A stretch of DNA of 64,000 nucleotides from Mesobacillus selenatarsenatis SF-1 (lineage in GTDB: Bacteria; Bacillota; Bacilli; Bacillales; Cytobacillaceae): NCBI RefSeq assembly GCF_000813125.1, contig NZ_BASE01000073.1, forward strand, positions 1 to 64,000, written 5' to 3'. Both the position numbers and the translations under genes were made by a program. Below, one piece after another: positions 58,263 through 64,000 of the stretch (positions within the stretch are counted from its first letter, which is position 1; every line of letters starts with the position of its first letter). Below the pieces are notes generated by a model, which worked only from the letters and a program-made list of their open reading frames with translations, was not told where the DNA came from and did no database searches.

Positions 58263-58446
58263 TTATTTGTGAAATAGTAGCTGTACTTATTAACAACGTG
58301 GTTTTTTATATACTGTTCCATTTCGATTTAGTCTACGAAAACTTGTCCAAAAGACTTTACTGTTAAAAAATACCTGTATAACCATAGTAAGGGAGTGCCG
58401 ATATGACATGTATATACTTAAAATGTAGATGGACGGGGTGACTGCA

Positions 58447-60627
58447 ATGCAGCCAGATTTGAATAACAGCTCTCTTTTTGAGGTATATAAATCCTTGTTT
58501 GATTATAACCATGATGGGTGCTATGCCCTTGATATGGATGGGAATTTTATTGTTTTTAATGAAGAGGCGGTAGCCATAACGGGTTATACCACTGATGAAG
58601 CTATGGAAATGAATTTTGTATCGATTATTCATGATGATTATGTTGAGGAAACAATAAAGCATTTTAAATGGGTCACAAGAGGAGAACGTGAGAGGTTTGA
58701 AACGGTCATTCTAAGGAAGGGGACAGGTGAGCGTGTCAATCTGATGATCACAGCAGTGCCGATTAAGGTTGGAGATGAAATCCTGGGAATTGTCGGCTGC
58801 GCGCAGGATATCACGGAAAAGAAGGAACTTGAGGCATTGGTGAGAGGCCAAAACCGGATCCTTAAAATGATGGCAAAGGGAGCTGATTTTCAGGAAGTTC
58901 TTGATGAAATAGTATTTTTCATCGAGAGTTTCACGGACGGCGCACACTGTTCCATCCTGATTGCGGATCAAGAGGGAATGAAATTGCATCATGGATCATC
59001 TCCCCATTTGCCGCCAGTATATAATGCGGCAGTTGATGGTATGCCTATTGGTCCTACGGCTGGTTCCTGTGGCACGGCGGCCTTTTTTAAAAAATCTGTA
59101 GTCGTGACAGATATTGAGAACGATCCATTATGGGAACATTACCGTGAGCTGGCTCTTCACTATGATTTGAAGGCTTGCTGGTCATCACCAGTTTTTGATG
59201 ATGACCAGAGGGTGATTGGCACATTTGGCATGTATTATTGTCGTACGAGATCTCCACGTGAGAAGGACCGGAAGATCATTGAAAAAGCAACTGACCTCAC
59301 CAGCCTTGTGATTCAGCACTATCGGGCAAAAGAAAAAATTGATTTTATGGCGTATCATGATGCGTTGACCGGGCTGGCGAACCGCAGACGGTTTGATGAA
59401 AGGGTCCAAAATGCCATTGCCGAGACAAATCTGGAACAGGAAGAAAAAATGAGTCTGATGTTCCTCGACCTCGATCGATTTAAGTACGTGAACGACTCTC
59501 TTGGCCATTCGATTGGTGACCGGCTTCTTGTGCATGTTTCTGATAAATTAAAAGATTGCCTAGGAGACGGTGACTTGTTCTCGAGACAGGGCGGGGACGA
59601 GTTCACAATTTTACTAGAGCATACGACGAAAGAAAAAGCCGAAGCTGTGGCCCGTAACATACTCAAGGCATTAGAGGAGCCTTTTGCAATTGATGGTACA
59701 GATATTTTCATCTCAACGAGTATAGGCATGAGCTTTTACCCAGATGATGGTGAGGAAGTTGACATGCTGTTGAGCAAAGCGGATGTCGCGATGTATCAGG
59801 CAAAAAAGCAAGGGCGCAATAATTACCAGATGTATGATGTGTTGCTTGATCGAAAAGCTTTTGAAAGGCTTCAGATTGAAAATGAGCTCCGTAAAGCACT
59901 CGAGCGAAATGAATTTGCGCTTCATTATCAGCCGATTGTAAACTTATGCAAGAATGAGATCAAAGGAGCGGAGGCGCTTATCCGCTGGCAAAATGAAAGA
60001 GTTGGTCATGTATCACCAGATCAGTTCATTCCGATAGCGGAAGAAACGGGATTGATCATTCCGATTGGTGAGTGGGTGCTGAAAACATCTCTGCTTCAGC
60101 TCAAAGACTGGCACAGTAATGGAATGGATGGGTTGACGATATCGGTGAATTTATCGATTCGCCAATTTTATCAGCCTGATTTGATTCCGATGATTAAGGA
60201 AACAATTGAGTTGGCCGGAGTCGAGCCGCGCTTCCTTACGATTGAGATTACTGAAAGCATGACAATGGACGTAGAGAAAGCAAGCGTGATTCTTCACGAG
60301 CTGAAGGAACTTGGAGTGAATATCTCGATTGATGATTTCGGTACAGGCTACAGCTCGCTGAGTTACCTGAAGAGATTCCCGATTGATCATTTGAAAATCG
60401 ACCGCTGCTTTGTGAAGGACATCGCCGACAATAAAAGCGACGAAAACATTGCAACAACAATTATTCTTATGGCGCATAACCTGGGATTGTCCGTCATCGC
60501 AGAAGGTGTGGAAACAGAAGACCAGTTAGGTGTATTGAAACAGCACCGCTGCAATGAAGCTCAAGGCTATCACTTCAGCAAACCCGTGCCAGGAGAAGAG
60601 TTTCCTGGAATTAAAGTTCCTTCGTGA
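58447..60627 (+). CDS. PAS-GAF-GGDEF-EAL cyclic-di-GMP enzyme
   Basis: A 726-residue cytoplasmic signalling protein. Domains in order: PAS (about 15-130, with YALDMDGNFIVFNEEAVAIT), GAF (about 145-290, with AGSCGTAAFFKKSVVVTDIE), GGDEF (about 300-460, SRQGGDEFTILL) and EAL (about 475-720, GAEALIRWQ and DDFGTGYSSLSYL). The site that would be RxxD before GGDEF reads GDGD, so product inhibition is probably lost. Both catalytic domains look intact, so it could make and break cyclic-di-GMP. GGGGTGAC precedes ATG 58447. Monocistronic. Confidence 0.92.
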   Translation: MQPDLNNSSLFEVYKSLFDYNHDGCYALDMDGNFIVFNEEAVAITGYTTDEAMEMNFVSIIHDDYVEETIKHFKWVTRGERERFETVILRKGTGERVNLMITAVPIKVGDEILGIVGCAQDITEKKELEALVRGQNRILKMMAKGADFQEVLDEIVFFIESFTDGAHCSILIADQEGMKLHHGSSPHLPPVYNAAVDGMPIGPTAGSCGTAAFFKKSVVVTDIENDPLWEHYRELALHYDLKACWSSPVFDDDQRVIGTFGMYYCRTRSPREKDRKIIEKATDLTSLVIQHYRAKEKIDFMAYHDALTGLANRRRFDERVQNAIAETNLEQEEKMSLMFLDLDRFKYVNDSLGHSIGDRLLVHVSDKLKDCLGDGDLFSRQGGDEFTILLEHTTKEKAEAVARNILKALEEPFAIDGTDIFISTSIGMSFYPDDGEEVDMLLSKADVAMYQAKKQGRNNYQMYDVLLDRKAFERLQIENELRKALERNEFALHYQPIVNLCKNEIKGAEALIRWQNERVGHVSPDQFIPIAEETGLIIPIGEWVLKTSLLQLKDWHSNGMDGLTISVNLSIRQFYQPDLIPMIKETIELAGVEPRFLTIEITESMTMDVEKASVILHELKELGVNISIDDFGTGYSSLSYLKRFPIDHLKIDRCFVKDIADNKSDENIATTIILMAHNLGLSVIAEGVETEDQLGVLKQHRCNEAQGYHFSKPVPGEEFPGIKVPS

Positions 60628-60648
60628 TGCGGAGGAACTTTTTTTTAT
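60614..60648 (+). terminator. Terminator overlapping the stop of the GGDEF-EAL gene
   Basis: AAGTTCCT...GAGGAACTT followed by seven T residues; the stop codon lies in the loop. Confidence 0.88.
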
Positions 60649-60680
60649 ACAAGCCAATTGGAAAAAAACGAGCAGAATTT

Positions 60681-60780
60681 CCAGTTCGCTATAAAAACTA
60701 GATTTTCGCTATTAAAAATTGGAATTCGCTATAAAAGAGATATTTTCGCTATAAAACTTCATTTTTCGCTATAAAAACTT
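60681..60780. repeat. 20-bp tandem array (TTCGCTATAAAA), five units
   Basis: TTCGCTATAAAA (or ATTAAAA in one unit) recurs at 60685, 60705, 60725, 60745 and 60765, exactly 20 bp apart, while the eight bases between vary. No gene spans it. The same motif is familiar from Bacillus intergenic regions, by memory. Confidence 0.88.
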
Positions 60781-60918
60781 TCGGGTAAAGTTGAATTTTC
60801 TATCTCGAAGCAAAGTAGCCAAGCTTTTCATAAGAATCCTTCCTGAATTGTAATTTTTAGGTTAAAACTGAAACACCAGCGAGCAATCCCCGTCTAATTT
60901 AACAAGGGGGTTCAAAAA

Positions 60919-63099
60919 ATGATGAAAAAATGGTGGTTATTAAGCGGTTTGTTGCTCATTTCGGTAGTGGCAGTGGCTATTTATTCTTTGTCCCAGTTCA
61001 AAGTGGTCAATGCGTGGGAAGAGGAGCATGTGGTCCTGCCAAATAAAGTGTGGACGCTAGAGTTTTCCGAAAAAGTTTCTGAAAAAAGTCTTGATCCTAA
61101 TTTGATTTATGTGACGAATGACAAGGGAGAGAAGCTCGACACGAAGCTGGAGCTTGGTACAGACCAGAAAACCATTTTCATCCATCCTCCGAAAAACGGT
61201 TATGACCTCAAAGCGAAGGAATTTACTGTTCATTTTAAAAAAGGAATTAAATCTGCGCTCGGCAGGGAGCTGAACACTAAGCACACCTGGCAGTTCGTTG
61301 TTAAAGAAACCCTTCCAACTGTTGGTACGCAGGAGAATCTGGCGAGCTATTTTGAAGAGATTATAGAGGAAGAGAAAGAGGCCCGAAGCTGGTTTGGCGG
61401 ATTGAAGGATTCCTTCTCTGCTGGCGAGGATAAAGCGACGGAGGAGTCAATGACTGCCGATAAGTCCGGTGGCGGCGGGGATGTTTCCGAAACAAATGTC
61501 CAGGTGCACGGCGTGGATGAAGCAGATATCGTCAAAACAGATGGGAAGAGCATTTTCCAGGCAGAGCACGACAAGGTGCGGATCATCCAGGCTGTGCCGG
61601 GCGCGCAGATGAAGGTTCTGTCGACGCTTCGTTACAATGGGGAATTTACTCCTCATCAGCTTTTCCTGGAGGACGGGCAATTGGTGGTGATTGGTTATCA
61701 GTATCATCACATGACAAAATCTTATGAAGACGCTGCTAAGGATTCGTTGATTGCGCCGATGATGCAGTCTACGAAAATTATTGTTTATGATGTGAAAAAT
61801 CCTGCTGATCCCAAGCAGATACGCGAAGTCACTGTTGAAGGTTCCTATGTATCAGCGAGGAAGGTGGATAGCCTTGTTTACCTGGTCACGCAGCACTATC
61901 CGGACTACTGGCTGCTGAAGGAGAACCGGAGAATGGATATCAGGCCTAAGTTCTCTGACACTGTATACGACTCAAAGGAAAGAAGTATAGATTATGACGA
62001 TATTCATTACTTCCCCGAGTCGCGCCAGCCGAACTATACGATGATTGCCGCGCTCAACCTCGACCAGCCTAAAGAGGAAGTTTCAATGGCGACCTATCTG
62101 GGCAGTGGCAACCAGCTTTATATGTCAAAGGAAAATCTCTATCTCGCCGTTGAAAATTACGGGGATATGGATAGGAAAGATCGCGGTGTGATTGCACCGG
62201 ACACCGATGTCCATAAATTCGCAATCAATGGCATGGATGTAAAATACCACAGCTCCGCCACCGTGCCGGGAACCGTGCTGAACCAGTTTTCGATGGATGA
62301 GCACAATGGCTATTTCCGGGTGGTTACGACAAAAGGTTATGCGTGGGATGAAAAGCGGCCTTCCTCCAACCATCTTTATATATTGGATAAAAATCTGAAG
62401 GAAGCAGGAAAGATTGAAGAGCTGGCGCGCGGGGAGAAAATCTATTCCGCAAGGTTCATGGGTGACCGGATCTATATGGTTACTTTTAAAGAAACAGATC
62501 CGCTGTTTGTGTTCGATGCAAGCGATCCAGCCAACCCGAAAGTGCTTGGTGAGCTGAAAATTCCTGGCTTCAGTAATTATCTGCATCCTTATGATGAAAA
62601 CCATATCATCGGATTTGGCCAGGATACGAAAATTGTCGCTGAAAAAGGAGCGTCGCAACCGCGTATTTTGACAGATGGAGTTAAAATCTCCTTATTCGAT
62701 GTTAGCGACATGTCCAATCCGAAAGAGAAGTTTACTGAGATCATTGGCGGCAGGGGTACCTATTCTCCGCTGAATCATGACCATAAAGCATTGCTGTTCA
62801 ATAAAGACAAAGACATTTTTGCGTTCCCCATCTCGGTATACCAAAACAGTGAGAAGAATGAATACGAACAAATCTTTGAATATCAGGGCGCATATGTCTA
62901 TAGTATCGATCCTGCCACCGGTTTTAAGCTGAAGTCTAAAATATCCCATATTAACGGCGAAATGCCATATTACGAAGAGTGGGGGAAGCAAATCCAGCGC
63001 CTGCTCTATATCGGCGACACAATGTACGCCCTGTCCCCAGAAAAAATCACAAGTCATAAAATGGGCAGTTACGAGAAGGTTGGAGAGCTAGAATTTTAA
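60919..63099 (+). CDS. Secreted beta-propeller protein with SbsA-type Ig-like domain
   Basis: A 726-residue exported protein. The N-terminal helix WWLLSGLLLISVVAVAIYSL is a signal or anchor. Residues 35-130 form an Ig-like SbsA domain (VWTLEFSEKVSEKSLDPNLI, ending HTWQFVVKE). A low-complexity acidic linker rich in Gly and Ser follows. Residues 195-720 are a beta-propeller domain (VQVHGVDEADIVKTDGKSIF, the family start VDEADIVKTDG; blades with DVSDMSNPKEK). Role unknown; family members are often cell-surface proteins. AAGGGGGTTC precedes ATG 60919. Confidence 0.88.
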   Translation: MMKKWWLLSGLLLISVVAVAIYSLSQFKVVNAWEEEHVVLPNKVWTLEFSEKVSEKSLDPNLIYVTNDKGEKLDTKLELGTDQKTIFIHPPKNGYDLKAKEFTVHFKKGIKSALGRELNTKHTWQFVVKETLPTVGTQENLASYFEEIIEEEKEARSWFGGLKDSFSAGEDKATEESMTADKSGGGGDVSETNVQVHGVDEADIVKTDGKSIFQAEHDKVRIIQAVPGAQMKVLSTLRYNGEFTPHQLFLEDGQLVVIGYQYHHMTKSYEDAAKDSLIAPMMQSTKIIVYDVKNPADPKQIREVTVEGSYVSARKVDSLVYLVTQHYPDYWLLKENRRMDIRPKFSDTVYDSKERSIDYDDIHYFPESRQPNYTMIAALNLDQPKEEVSMATYLGSGNQLYMSKENLYLAVENYGDMDRKDRGVIAPDTDVHKFAINGMDVKYHSSATVPGTVLNQFSMDEHNGYFRVVTTKGYAWDEKRPSSNHLYILDKNLKEAGKIEELARGEKIYSARFMGDRIYMVTFKETDPLFVFDASDPANPKVLGELKIPGFSNYLHPYDENHIIGFGQDTKIVAEKGASQPRILTDGVKISLFDVSDMSNPKEKFTEIIGGRGTYSPLNHDHKALLFNKDKDIFAFPISVYQNSEKNEYEQIFEYQGAYVYSIDPATGFKLKSKISHINGEMPYYEEWGKQIQRLLYIGDTMYALSPEKITSHKMGSYEKVGELEF

Positions 63100-63101
63100 A
63101 A

Positions 63102-63142
63102 AGAAGGCACTTCTGCACATGAACCGCAGAAGTGCCTTCTCG
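63102..63142. terminator. Terminator between the beta-propeller and VOC genes
   Basis: GAAGGCACTTCTGC...GCAGAAGTGCCTTC with AAAA before and CTCGCTTTA after; it mainly fits the + strand gene. Confidence 0.8.
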
Positions 63143-63149
63143 CTTTATT

Positions 63150-63190
63150 AATTGCCGAGCCCTTCAGTATTGTGGAGCAGATTCTGCATT
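63150..63190 (-). repeat. Diverged second copy of the VOC gene 3' end
   Basis: AGCCCTTCAGTATT occurs here and again inside the VOC gene at about 63203. On the minus strand this copy reads LLHNTEGLGN and stop, against LQNTEGL and stop at the real end. It is a short partial duplication beyond the gene's end. Confidence 0.6.
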
Positions 63191-63197
63191 TAATTCT

Positions 63198-63611
63198 CTA
63201 CAGCCCTTCAGTATTCTGTAGCACGATCCTCCAGCCATCCGGATCGGAAATCGTCACCCCGGCCTTTTTCCAATATGGGTTTTCCGGCTCGACCTCCGGA
63301 TAACCCATGGCATGTAACCGCCCGGCGATTGCGTCTCGCGATTCCTTGTCAGGAATGTAGAAGACTAATAGATTATCTTCTGTTGGCGCGGGACAGGGAC
63401 TTCCATTATCATGCTGGGTAAACTCAAGGTGGTAGCTCAAATCTGGCAGGCCAAGCATCACCCCGTCATAGCCATCATGTTTTTCAAATGAACCTACTAC
63501 TTTAAGCCCTGCACCATCGCGGTAAAATTCAACGACCTTTTCCAACTGATCCGTTGGCCGTGCAATCCTGAATTGGACAGCAGGCATTTTTTCAGGCCAA
63601 GATTTCTTCAT
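63198..63611 (-). CDS. VOC-family protein (glyoxalase/bleomycin-resistance fold)
   Basis: A 137-residue protein with paired beta-alpha-beta units of the vicinal-oxygen-chelate family: VQFRIARPTDQLEKVVEFYR (first half) and LLVFYIPDKESRDAIAGRLH with AGVTISDPDGWRIVLQNTEG (second half). Metal-ligand candidates are the histidine in SYHLEFTQHD and the acidic residue near the end. Substrate unknown. GAGGTGTTGAAG precedes ATG 63611; a GTG three codons earlier is an alternative. A degenerate second copy of its 3' end lies just downstream. Confidence 0.85.
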   Translation of the reverse strand: MKKSWPEKMPAVQFRIARPTDQLEKVVEFYRDGAGLKVVGSFEKHDGYDGVMLGLPDLSYHLEFTQHDNGSPCPAPTEDNLLVFYIPDKESRDAIAGRLHAMGYPEVEPENPYWKKAGVTISDPDGWRIVLQNTEGL

Positions 63612-63752
63612 CTTCAACACCTCGATTCAATACTTTAGTTTTATTATATATTGATGAAACACCTTAGAGGTCGGAGATAGGAATGAGAATTTCTCAGACT
63701 TTCGTTGTAGTTTGTTATAATTAAGATGATTATAATATTAAGAGGTGTTTAC

Positions 63753-63947
63753 ATGACCCTTGGTCTTGTTTTAGTCATCATTATTCTCATTGGGGCTCTG
63801 CTAGCCACATTGTTATTGTCCGGCAAGGGAGACGAGGAATATAGCAAAGCCACGAAAAAAAACACGACGAATCTTACGTTGATTTATATTGTTGTGATAT
63901 TACTATCCTTTATTGCCGTCGGGGTTTATATTAGGTGGTTTGTGTAG
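63753..63947 (+). CDS. Hypothetical small membrane protein, 64 aa
   Basis: Not recognised. Two helices (TLGLVLVIIILIGALLATLL and LTLIYIVVILLSFIAVGVYI) with a short polar linker (SGKGDEEYSKATKKNTTN) in the middle, probably facing the cytoplasm because of its lysines. AAGAGGTGTTTAC gives ATG 63753; the frame is open upstream from 63726 without a site. A good terminator follows. Confidence 0.65.
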   Translation: MTLGLVLVIIILIGALLATLLLSGKGDEEYSKATKKNTTNLTLIYIVVILLSFIAVGVYIRWFV

Positions 63948-63957
63948 GAGTTTTTAA

Positions 63958-63996
63958 AAAAGGTCAGCCCTTCATAATCGGGCTGACCTTTTCACA
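63958..63996 (+). terminator. Terminator at the window end
   Basis: AAGGTCAGCCC-TTCATAATC-GGGCTGACCTT followed by TTCAC. Confidence 0.85.
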
Positions 63997-64000
63997 TTAT

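Overview
The window looks like a chromosomal segment of a low-to-moderate G+C, endospore-forming member of the Bacillaceae (a Bacillus or Mesobacillus-like organism). The basis is strong AGGAGG-type ribosome-binding sites with frequent TTG/GTG starts, a Spo0E-type phosphatase, a gamma-SASP-like protein, Bacillus-restricted families (YtoQ, YvrJ, DUF1659, DUF2922, an FbpB-like small basic protein, a YwaF-like protein), a yybP-ykoY manganese riboswitch and many Rho-independent terminators. No tRNA, rRNA, CRISPR array, prophage or transposase gene was seen. The species call is an inference; genus-level placement was not tested.

Layout. 1-2.8 kb: a 52-bp tandem array, a Spo0E-like phosphatase, a small HTH protein, and bioY-bioB behind a BirA-like operator. 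2.9-5.8 kb: a Tat secretion island (PhoX-type phosphatase, tatA, tatC) behind a probable Pho-box array; a 182-bp inverted-repeat element sits just before tatC. 5.8-12.7 kb: threonine deaminase, a Gfo/Idh/MocA oxidoreductase, membrane proteins, a coiled-coil protein, and a 5TM-GGDEF diguanylate cyclase. 12.8-19.7 kb: a one-chain sigma/anti-sigma-like DUF4179 protein, an AlkD-like repair protein, a broken acetyltransferase, a SASP-like gene, a YiaA-like protein, a serine hydrolase and an AraC-GyrI regulator. 19.7-26.6 kb: the Mn riboswitch with two interlocking terminators, an FbpB-like peptide, TerC-family and CorC/HlyC-family membrane proteins, small exported proteins, YtoQ, an aldo/keto reductase and a TSUP transporter. 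26.7-37.3 kb: two ABC transporters, an LmrA/QdoR-type regulator with its target, a two-component system, a YwaF-like protein and an acetate uptake transporter. 37.5-44.3 kb: a cell-surface and sigma-factor cluster (class F sortase, its probable MPKTG-anchored substrate, an ECF41 sigma with an oxidoreductase, an ECF sigma/RskA anti-sigma pair, a second AraC-GyrI regulator). 44.4-53.8 kb: the YvrJ/DUF2922/DUF1659 trio, a second 52-bp array, a DUF438-hemerythrin-PAS protein, an MscS channel, and an ActP/DUF485 acetate symporter divergent from an AraC regulator. 53.8-64 kb: a frameshifted ABC exporter, small membrane proteins, a PAS-GAF-GGDEF-EAL protein, a secreted beta-propeller protein and a VOC protein.

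How the genes work together. The clearest new system is the surface cluster at 37.5-43.3 kb. The promoter in front of the repeat-built, histidine-rich MPKTG surface protein (followed by its sortase) and the promoter in front of the ECF sigma/RskA operon share TGATCC-N16-CGTTAG plus flanking matches. This argues that one sigma factor controls both itself and the deposition of the surface protein. Beside it, an ECF41 sigma has its own predicted GGTCACA-N16-CGTT promoter in front of its oxidoreductase partner. With the fused protein at 12.8 kb, three architectures of sigma control occur in one window.

Non-coding structure is also unusual. Seven copies of a covarying stem-loop (core GGGACGYACCC) serve as terminators or lie near gene ends. 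Two copies of an inverted-repeat element end 21-26 bp before start codons in the same orientation. Four tandem arrays are present, two with exactly 52-bp units of alternating complementary arms. Several genes are decayed or frameshifted: an acetyltransferase, a serine hydrolase, a lipoprotein and an ABC exporter.
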